From NCBI GenBank assembly GCA_022184915.1, contig JAGTJU010000006.1:186001-250000 (forward strand): a stretch of DNA of 64,000 nucleotides. The letters are read 5' to 3'. This document shows positions 7,908 to 18,497 of this stretch, piece after piece. Both the position numbers and the translations under genes were made by a program. The first letter of the stretch is position 1. Each line of letters opens with the position of its first letter. The notes below the pieces were generated by a model. The model was not told the DNA's origin. It worked only from the letters and a program-made list of their open reading frames with translations, and did no database searches. The stretch is from Myxococcales bacterium. Lineage in GTDB: Bacteria; Myxococcota_A; Polyangia; Fen-1088.

Positions 7908-10900
7908 ATGGACGCTGACGTCACGACTGCCCTGGCCGCCCTGAAGACCAATCCCGACAGCGCCGAGGCGCTGTCCAAACTTCAGAAAACGGCTGACGAA
8001 CTGGGTGAGGCCAAGACTTGGGAAGAGGCCGCCAATCTGTACGAGACGGCCTTGAAGACGGCTCGCCGCGGGACGGGCGAGCAGACCTTGCTCGTGGCTC
8101 TGGGCAACGTGTACTGGAAGCGGCTATCCAAGATGGAAGAAGCCGAAGGGATCTTTCGTCGCGCCCGCAAAGCCGATCCCCGTGCGCCCGAAGTGCTCGC
8201 GTTTTACCGGGCGTTTCACACCGCGCGCAACGAGATTCCCCAGCTCCTCAACGTGTTCACGCAGGCGCTGCGCGCCGAGACGGATGCCGCCGCGCAGACG
8301 CAGCTGTCTGTCGAGATGGCGAAGCTGGCGGAGGCAGAGCCTCGCACGATCGAGAAAGCCATCGACATCTGGAAGAGCGTACTCCGCAAGCAGCCGAACA
8401 GGGAAGATGCGTTCGAGGCGCTGCATCGCCTGTACGCGAGGGCCGAGAAGTGGAACGCGCTGCTCGAGCTTCTCAAGGAGCGCCTGGAACGGCTCCCGGA
8501 CGATGCCGTCGAGGAGAAGGTGGCTCTCCACGAGGAGATGGTGCCGATCTACCGGGATCGCATGAAGCTGGACCCGATGGTTCAGAGCGCGTACCTGGCC
8601 ATCCGCAGCTTGAAACCGAACCACCAGCCCACCCTCGAGGCCCTGACGGAGTGGTTCGAGAAGAAGTCTCGCTGGGCGGATCTCGTCGATGTCCTCAGCA
8701 GCCGGGCCGAGGTGGCCACGGAGCCGGCGGAGAAGGTTGCCTTCTACCGCCGCGTGGCGGCCCTGTGGGCTGAGAAGCTGGGCAAGCCTCAGAACGCGGC
8801 CGACGCCTACGAGAAGATCCTGCAGCTCGAGCCAGAGGACGCGGCCACGACGGCCGCCCTCGTCGACCTCTACACGAAGGGGCGCAAGTGGCGCTCACTG
8901 GTCGACCTGCACCGGCGGCTGCTCGCGTCGCTCCCCGTGGGCGAAAAACGACCTCGCCTGGTCGAGATGGCGCGCTTGGCTTCGGACAAGCTCAGCGACG
9001 AGAAGCAAGCCATCGAACTTTGGAACGAGGTTCTCGAACTCGACGAGAACGATGCCGAGGCGCTCGCGGCGCTGGGCGGGCTTTACGAAAAAGAGCGCTC
9101 GTGGGCGCCACTCGCCGAGGTGCTGGGCCGCCAGGCGAAGTTGATGGCGGACGACGCGGCCCTTGCAGGCCTGCTCGAGCGGCGCGGCCTGCTCTTGGCG
9201 GAACGCTTGGGGGCGCTCGAGGCCGCTGCCCGTGACTTGGAGCGCGTGCACGCTCTCGCTCCGGACAATCACAAGGTCTTCCGCGTCCTGCGGGAACTTT
9301 ACGGCAAGCTGAACGACTACGCCGCCCTCGAGACGCTGTATGCCCGGCGTGACCAGTGGAGCGAACTGTGCGACGTGATGACGGATCTGGCGGAGGGCTT
9401 GTCGGATTCCAAGGCTGCCGTTGCGCTGCGGGAGCGCGTGGCACAGGTCGCGATCGAGAAGCTCAACCAACCTGAACGTGCCATCAAGTCGTACGAGCGC
9501 ATCGTGGGTATCGAGCCCGAGAACCGACGTGCGGTGGACGCGTTGGCGGGCCTCTATCGGAACACCGAGAAGTGGTCGCGCCTGCTCGAAACGTACGAGC
9601 AGCGGCTGGGTAGCGGCGAAGGCGTTGCACAGGAAGCCGGCGGCAAGCGCAAGCGCAAAGACGGGGAGGGGGAGAGGGCCCCCCTGCCGGTACCGGAGCA
9701 GCTGACCTTGATGGCCGAGGCGCGTCGTCTCTGTGAGGAAAAGCTGGGTTCGAAGGCGCTTGCGTTCAAATGGGGGCTCCGCGGCCTGGAGCTTGCGCCC
9801 GGGGACGTGGCACTCTTTTCGGAGGTGGAGCGACTGGGGCGCGACGGCGAAGAGTGGGAAGCGCTGTCCGACCTTTACGGCCGGCGCCTCAAGCTGGGGA
9901 CCGAGGGCGCGGAGCGGGCGACGCTGCTCCGAAAAGCCCTCGTCCTGGCGACCGGGAAGACCAAGCGCCCCGCCGAGGCTCGCCGCTTGGCGGAGGAGCT
10001 GCTGGCCGTCGCGCCGGGTGACGACGAGGCCGAGAGCGCTTTGCAGCAGCTCTTCGCCGCCGAGGAGAAGTGGCCCGAGGTTGTCGAGGTGATGCATCGC
10101 CGACAGGCCAAATTGGCGAGTACAGGCGGGTCGACGCTTTCACAAGCGGAGCTGTTGGTCGCCGCGTCCAAGGTGGAGGAGGAAAAGCTTGGCCGCTCCG
10201 AAACGGCCCAGTCGACGTTGCGGGCGGCATTGCGCCTGGATCCCGGGAATCCCAAAGTGCTCGCGGCCCTGGCGCGGGTGAGTGAACACCGCGGCGATCA
10301 CGCGGGTCTTGCCGAGGTGCTCGAGCAGCAAGCCGCGCAGGCAGCGGGGGCAGATCGCCTGTCCCTCCTTTTACGGCTTGCCAACCTCCAAGAGCAGCGG
10401 TTGGGGGATCGTGCGGCGGCACGCGCCACGTACACGCGGGCCCTCGCGGAGGGGCCCGACGTGCCGGAGGTGATCGCGGGCCTCGAACGGGCCTTCGATG
10501 ACGACGGGCTACCCGCGGACGAGGTCGAGCCCATCGCGAGCCATCTGGCACGCTACTACGAAGCCACCGAAAAGTACGACCGCTGGACCGAGGTGCTGCA
10601 GCGTTTGTCTGGCCTTGCGCGAGATCCAGCGCAACGTCTCAAGTACCTGCACAAACTCGCGGACATCTATGAAGGACCGGCGGCCGACCGCGCCGCGGCT
10701 TATCAGCCGGCGCTCCAGATCTTCGAGCTCGATCCCGCTGACGACGGCAATCTGGCGCGGCTGCTGCGCCTCTCGGCGGAGACCGGCAAACAAGACGACC
10801 TGGTCGCGGCGTTCTACCGCGTCCTGGCCCACACTCACGAAGGGGCCTCGAGGGCAAAACTGCTGGGGCACCTGGCCGAGCTCGAGGAAAAACACCCTGG

Positions 10901-13900
10901 GCATGAGCCCAAGGCCGAAAAGGCCTACCGAGAGCTGCTCGCGATCGATCCCGGGCATGACAAAGCCCTGTCGGCCCTGACGAAGCTGCTGCGGGAAGGC
11001 GAGCGGTGGGCCGACCTGCGCGACCTGCTCGACGCGCGGGTTGCGCGTGCCGAGGTCAAGGACCAGTTGGCCCTCTATGGCCAGATCGCCGAAATCGACG
11101 AGACGTTGCTCGGAGATCGGGAACACGCGGTGGGCGTGTTCGAGAAGCAACTCGAGCTCGAGCCGGGCAACCTTGCCCACTACCACGGTCTCGAACGCCT
11201 TCTCACCGCGCTTGGCCGGTGGAACCAGTTGGCGGACGTGTTGGCCCGTGAGGCCGCGCTGGTCCCCAGGGCTGACCAAGAGGCCATCATTCTGCGCCGC
11301 GTGGAGGTGCTCACCGACAAGATCGGCGCGTTCGACGACGCGCTCGACATTCTCGGGGACATCTTGAAGGCGGACCCCGACCACGATGACGCCCGCCGGG
11401 CAGTGGAGCGGCTGCTGCGGAAGCCGAAAGCCAAGCAGCGCGCCGCGACCGTGTTGGGGCCGCTCTACAACCGGGCGGGAAACTGGGAAGGCCTGGTGGA
11501 GGTGCTCCAAATTCGGCGTGCTTCCTTGTCGGGAGCGAAGGCCGTTGCGGCGTTGGCCAAGGTGGCCGAGATCCAAGAGACGAAGCTGGCTGACGAGGCG
11601 AGCGCGCTGGCCACCTGGCAGAGCGTGCTCGACATGGACCCAGGCAATCGCGACGCTCTTGCGGCCGTCGAGCGGCTGGCCTCCATGCTCGAGCGCCCTT
11701 CGGCGCTCGTGGACCTCCACCTCGAGATCGCGGCGAAGAAAGATGCCGACGATCTCAGGGGTCGGGCGGAGAGCTTGACCCGCGCAGCCCGTCTGTGTGT
11801 CTCGAGCTTGGGAGATCGCGCCCGCGCCGCACAGATTTGGCAGCAGGTCCTGGACCTCGACCCTGCCAGCCACGAGATGGGGCGGCCGGCCGCCGAGGCT
11901 CTCGAAGCGCTTTACCCCCAGATTGGGGAGTATGCCCGGCTCGTGGAGATATTGCAGGCCAAGCTCGAGTGGGAGGATCGCCCGCAGGAGCGCGCCGAGC
12001 TGCTCGTACGCATCGCGGACCTGCACGACAAGGCGCTTGGAAACGCCGAGGCGGCGGTCGACTGCCTACGGCATGCCTTCGAGTCGACACCTGACGATCC
12101 GAAGCTGCTCGACCGCATCGAACCCGTGTTCGAGGCGCGTGGTGAGTGGCGAGATCTCATCGTCGTTCTCGAGCGCCGGATGGCGCTGGCGGTGGGCAAC
12201 AAGGCGCGGAGGGCGCTGCGATGGCGTATCGCCGAGATTCAGGAACAGAAGCTCGAGGATCTCGACGAGGCGATCGCGACGGTCTCGGCGAACCTTGACG
12301 AGGTGGGGGGTGAAAAAAAGGCGCTCGACGTGCTCGAGCGGCTCTACGAGAAGAAAGAGGCTCACGGCTCCCGGCTCGAAGTTCTCGAGCGTCGGCTCAC
12401 GCTCACGGAAGGTTCTGAAGAAAGAATCACCTGGCTTCGGCGAGCGGCCGCCTTGCTCGCCGGTCCGCTCGAGCAGCCGACCGACGCGCTCGAGAAGTGG
12501 CGTGAAATTCTCACCCTGGCGCCGGAGGACGCGGGCACGATCGATTGCATCGAGACCTTGCTGGCTCATGACGATCTCGAGTTACGACGGCAGGGGGCCG
12601 AGACGCTCGAGACCGTGTACGAGCTGCGGAGCGATTGGCCTTCGCTGGCCCGGGTGCTGGAGATTTACGTGGCGGTCGAAGACGACCGACGCGCACGCAT
12701 GCGGCACTGGATGCGCCTGGCGACCCTGCGCCGTGACCAGCTGAGCGACGACGTCGGGGCACTGGCGGCCTTCGGAGACGCGATTCGTGATGCGCTGGGA
12801 GAAGACGAGATCACGGAGCTGCTCGACACCTACGAGCAGCTTGGGCAGAAGCTGGGCAAGATTCCCGAAGTGGTTCGGCTTTTCGAGGAGGTCGAACCCG
12901 ATGTTTTGCGCGAAGACGTCAAGCTGCGCATCGAAAGACGTATCGCTACTTACGCGCGGGAGCGGGGCGACCTCGGGACCGCGGCCGAGCGCTACCTGAG
13001 CATCCTCGACCAAGCGCCCGACGATGACGAGGCCCTGGCGGGACTCGAAGGGATCTATCGCACTCAAGGCGATCACGACCGGCTCTACGAGCTGGTGTTG
13101 CGCCGGGCTGAGCTGGCCCTGGATGCCCCCGCGGCGGAGCTGGGGCTGCGCGTCGAGGCAGGGGCCCTGGCGGTCAAGCTCGAACGCGCCGACGACGCCA
13201 TCACGGCCTACGAGCGCGCACTCGAGCTTTCGCCTCAAAACCGCGACGTCATTGCGGCCCTCCAGGGCCTCTACGAGCAGACAGAGCGCTGGGTGGACCT
13301 GCGTGAACTCCTCGAGCGCCGCCTCTCTGCGAAGCTCACGTCCAGCGAGGCGATCGAGATTCATGAGCGCATGGCCAGACTCGAGATCGACGAGCTCGGA
13401 AACTTCGTGGCGGCGGTCGAGCATCTCAGGCAGGTCTTTCACCGCGATCCCGACCACGTCGCAGCCATCGGTATGGCCGAGACGTTGCTGCAAGAACCGG
13501 AAAGCGTCATGGACGCGGCAGCTTTGCTCGAGCCCGTGTACGTCAAACGCAACGCGTGGGACCGCTTGGTGGCCATCGACGAGGCCCGACGGGACCAACT
13601 GGACGACCCGACCGCACGTGTCGTGTACACGCGCCGTATCGCGCGCGTCTACGAGGAGAACGTAGAGGACCTGGGCAAGGCCTTCGAGTGGTACGGCAAA
13701 CTCTTCCTCGAGGTGCCAACCGAACGGGCGGTTCAAGAGCAGCTCCTGAGGCTGGCCCCGAAGCTCGATCGCTGGCGTGAGCTTGCCACGCTCCTCGACG
13801 ACTACCTCTACGATGAGCTTTCCGAGGCGCCCGAGGTCTTGGCCAACGTCAAGCTGGCCGCCGAGATTTGGGACAAGCATCTCGAGGATCGCGACGCCGC

Positions 13901-16700
13901 TCGCAAGCACTACCGCCGCTACTTGGACGCGCAACCTGGCAACGCCAAGGCTGTGACTCTGTTCGAGCAGGCCCTCGAGCGCTGGGAGGCGTGGGGAGAT
14001 CTGCTCGACCTCATCGACGACGAGATCACGAGGGCCGAAAACACGGCCGCGCGGGTGGCGTTGCTCAAGCGTAGCGCCCGGGTCGCCGAGCAGAAGCTGG
14101 GCGATCGCGACCGTGCGGCACGTACGCTGCGCAACCTGCTGGACGAAGCGCCTCATGATCGGCAGGCCGCAGACGAGATGGAGCGGCTCTACCGTGAGGA
14201 CGAGCGCTGGGGCGACTTGGCCGACCACCTGATCTGGCGGCTCGAAGTCGAGACGGATGCGGGAACCCGCAGGCAGATTCAACTGCGTCTGGCTGCGCTC
14301 TACGCCGATCCCTTGGCGAACGTGGAGACCGCCCTGGACATGTACGGTCAGGTGCTCGCGAGCGATCCGCACAACGCGCCGGCGCGCACGGCCCTCGAAG
14401 GCTTGTTGAGCGACCCCGGATTGCGGCTGTCGGCCGCGACTCAACTCGAGCCTTGCTACCGCGAGCTCCAGGCCTGGGACCGTCTGGTTCCGGTGCTCAC
14501 GATTCGCCTGGAGGACGGCGACGAACCCGGCGAGCAGTTGCTGCTTCTGCAAGAAATTGCCGTGCTCGAGGAGCGTCTCGGGCACAACGACAGGGCCCTC
14601 GAGGCCCGGGGCCGGGTGTGGCTCGAGGACGTGGCCAACGAGGGCGCTCTGGCTTCCCTCGAAGCCGCGGTCCCCGCGGCGCGGGCTTTCCCTCGGTTCG
14701 TCGAGCTGCTTCTCGAAGGGTCCGAATCAGCACTCGATCCCGACTTGCAGGGACGGCTCTTGGGCAAGGCTGCGATGGTGCTGGAGACCCACGTGGGCGA
14801 TCGGGCCCGCGCGATCGAGACGTGGCGCCGCGCGCTCGAGGCCAACCCCGAAAACGAGAATGCCTTTGTGACCCTCGAGCGCTTGCTCGAGACGGATGGT
14901 CGGACGGCCGAACTCGTCGGGGTCCTCGAAAAACACGCAGACGCGGCACTCGACGGAAACAACCGTCTGCGGCTCACCAGGCGGGTGGCGCGCTTGGCCG
15001 AGGGGGAGTTGGCCGATGCAGGCCGGGCGATCGCGGCGTGGAATCAAGTCCTCGACCTCGCCGACGGCGACACCGAGGCGCTCGAATCCCTTGCGCGGCT
15101 CTTCGAGAGCGCCGAGCGGTGGCCAGCCCTCGCAGAGGTCTATCAACGGCAGATCGATGCCTCCCAGGACGTGCAGCAGGCGCGCGCGCTGCGCTTCGCC
15201 TTGGCGGCACTTCTCGAAATGCGGCTGGACGATGCGGCCGAAGCTGCGGCGTGCCTGCGCCACGTCCTCGACGAGTTCCCCGGCGACGCCGAGGCGCTCG
15301 ACGGGCTCGATCGGCTGTACACACGCGAGGGGCAGAACCTCGAGCTGCTCGAAATCCTCGATCGACGCGCGCAGGTGGCGACCTCGCCGGCGGATGCGGA
15401 CGCGTTTGCCTTTCGGGCGGCCGCCCTGGTCCACAAGGACCTTTCGGATCTGCACGGGGCCATCGAGCGCTATCAGCGCATCGTCGAGCGCACTCCTGCC
15501 TTCAAGCCGGCGCGAGAGGCCTTGTGGAACCTCGCGACCGACGAGGACGCGCGCCCGGCTGCGATCGCAGCGCTCGAGCCGTTGCTGCGTGCCCAGGGGG
15601 CGCACGCCGAGCTCATCGACCTCCTCGAGATCAAGGCCCAGTCCGAGACGTCCCCTGCGGCCCGGATTGCGGTGTTGTCGGAGATGGCGGGTATCGAGGA
15701 ACACGTGCGCAGCGATCTGGTGAAGGCATTTGCCCTCTGGGTACGGGCCTTCAAGGAGGACTCGGCCGACGAGGAGGTGCGCGAAAGCCTCGAGCGGGTG
15801 GCGCAGGCGCGCGGAGATCACGCCCGCCTCGCCAAGATCTACGAAGAGCAGCTCGACGAGGTTTACGACACGGACCTTCAGCGACAGCTGGCCTTGCGCT
15901 TGGTCGACCTCTACGAGCTTCAGCTTCGCGACCCGGACAAGGCTTTGGCCGCCCTGCGAAAGGCGCTCGAGCTCGGCGGGGGCGACGAACTGGCGGTGCT
16001 TGGCCGCATGGAAGCTCTGCTGCGCCAGCGGGCGAAGTGGCCCGAGTTGTCGGAGATCCTGCAGAAGAGCGCGGAGGCATCGCTCGATCCCTCCGAACAG
16101 GCGCAGGCACTGGCGGCGCTTGGCCAGGTGCGCCTCGAACGTCTCTCCGATCGGCGGGGCGCCTTCGAGGCCTTTCGTGACGCCCTCGAGCGCGCGCCAA
16201 GCCATGCGGAGGCCTTGGCTGCCTTGCGCAACTTGATGCGACACGAAGAGCTGCGGGCAGACGTCATCGATGTGCTGGAGCCGCTCGCCGAAGCGCGCGG
16301 TGACCACGCCGAACGGGTGACGCTTTACGAGCAGCGGGCCGCGCTGGCCGATGACGAGGGTCGCGGCGGCAGGCTGGTGGCGGCGCGTGGGCGACGTGGC
16401 CGAGGCCGAGCTGCGCGATCCGTCCCGGGCGCTGACCGCCTACGGAAAGGCCTTGGCCCTGGATCCAGAGAACCCCGAGTTTGCGGACGACGTGGCCAGG
16501 GTGGGGGGGGAACGCCCCGGCCCAGGCCGCGCGCCTCATCGAGGCGGCTCTTGGGAAAGTCAGCGGCAGCGCCATGGTGGACCTGGCCCTTCGGGCTGCC
16601 AAGCTCTTCGAGAGTGCTGAGGACGCACCCTCGGCAGGGGCGGCGGAAGCCCTGTACAAGAAGATCTTGGCCGAGGACAGCGAGAATGCCGTCGCTTTGA
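7908..16700 (+). CDS. Giant cytoplasmic TPR protein, 5' part (frameshifted near 16365)
   Basis: This is a very long helical-repeat protein with no signal peptide or membrane segment, so it is probably a cytoplasmic scaffold. It is built from a recurring unit of about 72-76 residues. Each unit holds two TPR-like hairpins with the consensus features LY...W..L...L..R, LGD...A...Y..VL.L.P, then A..AL..LY. The frame is genuine from 7908 to about 16365. After that the repeat sequence continues in the +1 frame, and the rest of this frame to the stop at 16700 is Arg/Pro/Gly-rich nonsense. An internal GKRKRKDGEGER linker (near residue 580) interrupts the repeats. A GTG at 7899 is the alternative start. 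With both shifts repaired the protein would be about 3,520 residues. Confidence 0.8.
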   Translation: MDADVTTALAALKTNPDSAEALSKLQKTADELGEAKTWEEAANLYETALKTARRGTGEQTLLVALGNVYWKRLSKMEEAEGIFRRARKADPRAPEVLAFYRAFHTARNEIPQLLNVFTQALRAETDAAAQTQLSVEMAKLAEAEPRTIEKAIDIWKSVLRKQPNREDAFEALHRLYARAEKWNALLELLKERLERLPDDAVEEKVALHEEMVPIYRDRMKLDPMVQSAYLAIRSLKPNHQPTLEALTEWFEKKSRWADLVDVLSSRAEVATEPAEKVAFYRRVAALWAEKLGKPQNAADAYEKILQLEPEDAATTAALVDLYTKGRKWRSLVDLHRRLLASLPVGEKRPRLVEMARLASDKLSDEKQAIELWNEVLELDENDAEALAALGGLYEKERSWAPLAEVLGRQAKLMADDAALAGLLERRGLLLAERLGALEAAARDLERVHALAPDNHKVFRVLRELYGKLNDYAALETLYARRDQWSELCDVMTDLAEGLSDSKAAVALRERVAQVAIEKLNQPERAIKSYERIVGIEPENRRAVDALAGLYRNTEKWSRLLETYEQRLGSGEGVAQEAGGKRKRKDGEGERAPLPVPEQLTLMAEARRLCEEKLGSKALAFKWGLRGLELAPGDVALFSEVERLGRDGEEWEALSDLYGRRLKLGTEGAERATLLRKALVLATGKTKRPAEARRLAEELLAVAPGDDEAESALQQLFAAEEKWPEVVEVMHRRQAKLASTGGSTLSQAELLVAASKVEEEKLGRSETAQSTLRAALRLDPGNPKVLAALARVSEHRGDHAGLAEVLEQQAAQAAGADRLSLLLRLANLQEQRLGDRAAARATYTRALAEGPDVPEVIAGLERAFDDDGLPADEVEPIASHLARYYEATEKYDRWTEVLQRLSGLARDPAQRLKYLHKLADIYEGPAADRAAAYQPALQIFELDPADDGNLARLLRLSAETGKQDDLVAAFYRVLAHTHEGASRAKLLGHLAELEEKHPGHEPKAEKAYRELLAIDPGHDKALSALTKLLREGERWADLRDLLDARVARAEVKDQLALYGQIAEIDETLLGDREHAVGVFEKQLELEPGNLAHYHGLERLLTALGRWNQLADVLAREAALVPRADQEAIILRRVEVLTDKIGAFDDALDILGDILKADPDHDDARRAVERLLRKPKAKQRAATVLGPLYNRAGNWEGLVEVLQIRRASLSGAKAVAALAKVAEIQETKLADEASALATWQSVLDMDPGNRDALAAVERLASMLERPSALVDLHLEIAAKKDADDLRGRAESLTRAARLCVSSLGDRARAAQIWQQVLDLDPASHEMGRPAAEALEALYPQIGEYARLVEILQAKLEWEDRPQERAELLVRIADLHDKALGNAEAAVDCLRHAFESTPDDPKLLDRIEPVFEARGEWRDLIVVLERRMALAVGNKARRALRWRIAEIQEQKLEDLDEAIATVSANLDEVGGEKKALDVLERLYEKKEAHGSRLEVLERRLTLTEGSEERITWLRRAAALLAGPLEQPTDALEKWREILTLAPEDAGTIDCIETLLAHDDLELRRQGAETLETVYELRSDWPSLARVLEIYVAVEDDRRARMRHWMRLATLRRDQLSDDVGALAAFGDAIRDALGEDEITELLDTYEQLGQKLGKIPEVVRLFEEVEPDVLREDVKLRIERRIATYARERGDLGTAAERYLSILDQAPDDDEALAGLEGIYRTQGDHDRLYELVLRRAELALDAPAAELGLRVEAGALAVKLERADDAITAYERALELSPQNRDVIAALQGLYEQTERWVDLRELLERRLSAKLTSSEAIEIHERMARLEIDELGNFVAAVEHLRQVFHRDPDHVAAIGMAETLLQEPESVMDAAALLEPVYVKRNAWDRLVAIDEARRDQLDDPTARVVYTRRIARVYEENVEDLGKAFEWYGKLFLEVPTERAVQEQLLRLAPKLDRWRELATLLDDYLYDELSEAPEVLANVKLAAEIWDKHLEDRDAARKHYRRYLDAQPGNAKAVTLFEQALERWEAWGDLLDLIDDEITRAENTAARVALLKRSARVAEQKLGDRDRAARTLRNLLDEAPHDRQAADEMERLYREDERWGDLADHLIWRLEVETDAGTRRQIQLRLAALYADPLANVETALDMYGQVLASDPHNAPARTALEGLLSDPGLRLSAATQLEPCYRELQAWDRLVPVLTIRLEDGDEPGEQLLLLQEIAVLEERLGHNDRALEARGRVWLEDVANEGALASLEAAVPAARAFPRFVELLLEGSESALDPDLQGRLLGKAAMVLETHVGDRARAIETWRRALEANPENENAFVTLERLLETDGRTAELVGVLEKHADAALDGNNRLRLTRRVARLAEGELADAGRAIAAWNQVLDLADGDTEALESLARLFESAERWPALAEVYQRQIDASQDVQQARALRFALAALLEMRLDDAAEAAACLRHVLDEFPGDAEALDGLDRLYTREGQNLELLEILDRRAQVATSPADADAFAFRAAALVHKDLSDLHGAIERYQRIVERTPAFKPAREALWNLATDEDARPAAIAALEPLLRAQGAHAELIDLLEIKAQSETSPAARIAVLSEMAGIEEHVRSDLVKAFALWVRAFKEDSADEEVRESLERVAQARGDHARLAKIYEEQLDEVYDTDLQRQLALRLVDLYELQLRDPDKALAALRKALELGGGDELAVLGRMEALLRQRAKWPELSEILQKSAEASLDPSEQAQALAALGQVRLERLSDRRGAFEAFRDALERAPSHAEALAALRNLMRHEELRADVIDVLEPLAEARGDHAERVTLYEQRAALADDEGRGGRLVAARGRRGRGRAARSVPGADRLRKGLGPGSREPRVCGRRGQGGGGTPRPRPRASSRRLLGKSAAAPWWTWPFGLPSSSRVLRTHPRQGRRKPCTRRSWPRTARMPSL
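16362..16512 (+). other. Double +1 frameshift zone in the giant TPR gene
   Basis: Repeat-type sequence passes through three frames here. The first frame carries it to about 16365. The next frame gives WWRRVGDVAEAEL...LDPENPEF from about 16370 to 16500. The third carries AQAARLIEAALGKV onward. Removing one G near 16364-16369 and one G from the run of eight G at 16503-16510 restores a single frame. The middle segment is about 130 bases, and both shifts have the same sign. Sequencing or assembly error is the simplest reading; true decay or slippage at the G8 run is possible. Confidence 0.75.
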
Positions 16701-18478
16701 CCTCGCTCGAGGCGCTCTATCGAAAGAAGGGCGATCGTGCCCTGCTGGCCCGAACCTTGGAGCAAAGGGCTGAGGTGGAGCTAGAGCCCTCGGTCCGGGT
16801 CGCGCTCTTGTCAGAGGCGGCTTCGTTGCACGAGCAGCGAGGCGATCTCGAGAGCACCATCGCGGCCTGGGAGGCCGCCCGGCAGGCCGACGAAGGCACG
16901 GTTCCGGTCTTGCGCGCTCTCTCGGCGCTTTACGAACGCGAGGGACGGCACGAAGCATGGGTCGGCGTGCTCGAGGAGCTGGCTCACCTGCTCGACGAGC
17001 CGGGGGAACGTTCGCGGGCGTTCGTGCAGATTGGCAATCTGCGCGCGCAGTCGCTGCGAGATCTCGATGCTGCCGCGCAGGCGTACCGTGAGGCCATGGA
17101 CATCGATCCCAGCAACGTGGCTGCTTTGCACGCGTTGGCTGCGCTGGAGGAGCAACGCGGGGATTGGAGCGCTCTCGAGGACGTGTTGTTGCAACGGATG
17201 GGAGCGGCTGAAGAGGCCGAGCAGAAACAGCTGCTTTTCCGGTTGGCCGACAACGCCCAGCGCCGGATGACCGACGAGGACCGGGCCTTCGGCTACCTCC
17301 GGCAGGTCTTGGATCTGGATCCTAACGACACACGCGCCTTCGAGGGCATCGAGAAGATCCTCTCGTCGGGGCAAAGGTGGCACGACCTCGTGGATCTGTT
17401 CGAGTCCCGCGCCGAGGCTGCACGTGCGGGCGGCGACACCGACGAGGAAAAGCGGCTGCGCTTGGCCGTGGCGGAGATTTGGTCCGAAAAGTTGGACGCG
17501 CCGGACAGTGCCTGCGAGTCGGTCGAGGCACTCCTCGCGAATCACCCGAACGATCTGCCCACGCTCGTCACCTTGGGGGGCCTTTACGAACGAGCCCAGC
17601 GCTACGAGGAGGCATTGGGCGCCCTGCGCCGGGCGGAGGCTGCCGGTCCCCGCGGGCGTACCGCTGCAGACCTACACTTCCGTATGGGGCGCTTGCTGCA
17701 AGCGCAAGGGGCCGAGGCGCCCGAGGTGCAGGCGGAGTTTCTGCGCGCGCTCGAGTCCGATAGCTCCCACCGCGAAGCCTTGGGGGCGCTCGAGGGCATG
17801 GCTCGCGCCGCGAACCTCCCGTCAGACCTCGTTCAGCTGCTCGAGATGCGGGCGTCGGTGGCAACGGAGGCCGCGGAGCAGGTGCCTCTTCTCAGGGAGA
17901 TCGCCGACCTTTACCGCGGCCCGCTGGGGAACGCGGCCGCGGGTCTTCCGGCGCTGGAAAAACTCACCGCTCTGGTTCCCGACGACCTCGAGGTGCGGGA
18001 AGCCTACGGCCAGGTCTTGATTTCGGTGGGGCGGGTGGAAGAGGGCGAAGGTCTGCTCGAATCCCTCATCGAAGGGCTCATGCAGAAACGACAGATGAAG
18101 GCCGTCGCGCGCCTGCGGGGCACTTTGGGACTGGCGGCCGAGGCCCGCGGAGACGTGGCGAAGGCGCTGGCGCATCTCGAAGCGGCCCAGCAACTCGACG
18201 CTTCGTCGCCCAGGGTGGCGGTGGCGCTTGGGCGCTTGGCCGAGTCAGCGGGGGATCTACAAAAAGCCTTCAAATATTATCGAAACTTACTTCTGCTCTC
18301 GTTCGACGAAGGGGCAGCCGGCATCACGAAGCCCGAGGTGTATCTGGCGCTGGCGCGGCTGCACCTGGCCGAAGGCGAAACGTCGAAGGCCCGCGGCATG
18401 GTGGATCGCGGTCTGGGTGTAGCCCCGAACCACCCCGATCTGAAGCAGCTCTCAGAGGCGTTGAAGCGGGCGTCGTAA
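16481..18478 (+). CDS. Giant TPR protein, 3' part (continuation after frameshifts)
   Basis: This frame carries the C-terminal part of the same TPR protein. Its first few residues, before about 16505, are not authentic; from AQAARLIEAA on, the same 72-76-residue repeat unit continues, about 655 residues in all. The last units are classical TPRs (KAFKYYRNLLLLS, PEVYLALARLHLAEGETSKARGMVDRGLGVAPNHPDL). There is no enzymatic domain at the end. A plausible internal start is the ATG at 16574, but I think this is not an independent gene. The stop faces the aldehyde dehydrogenase gene across a 47-base gap that holds a perfect hairpin. Confidence 0.75.
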   Translation: MRTTWPGWGGNAPAQAARLIEAALGKVSGSAMVDLALRAAKLFESAEDAPSAGAAEALYKKILAEDSENAVALTSLEALYRKKGDRALLARTLEQRAEVELEPSVRVALLSEAASLHEQRGDLESTIAAWEAARQADEGTVPVLRALSALYEREGRHEAWVGVLEELAHLLDEPGERSRAFVQIGNLRAQSLRDLDAAAQAYREAMDIDPSNVAALHALAALEEQRGDWSALEDVLLQRMGAAEEAEQKQLLFRLADNAQRRMTDEDRAFGYLRQVLDLDPNDTRAFEGIEKILSSGQRWHDLVDLFESRAEAARAGGDTDEEKRLRLAVAEIWSEKLDAPDSACESVEALLANHPNDLPTLVTLGGLYERAQRYEEALGALRRAEAAGPRGRTAADLHFRMGRLLQAQGAEAPEVQAEFLRALESDSSHREALGALEGMARAANLPSDLVQLLEMRASVATEAAEQVPLLREIADLYRGPLGNAAAGLPALEKLTALVPDDLEVREAYGQVLISVGRVEEGEGLLESLIEGLMQKRQMKAVARLRGTLGLAAEARGDVAKALAHLEAAQQLDASSPRVAVALGRLAESAGDLQKAFKYYRNLLLLSFDEGAAGITKPEVYLALARLHLAEGETSKARGMVDRGLGVAPNHPDLKQLSEALKRAS

Positions 18479-18497
18479 GCGGGGACCGTGGGCTCGT

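Noticed and set aside
10509-12026. Long antisense frame (505 codons) inside the TPR gene
   Set aside because: It is the complement of a repeat-coding region with strong codon bias; it has no recognisable domain and no ribosome site.
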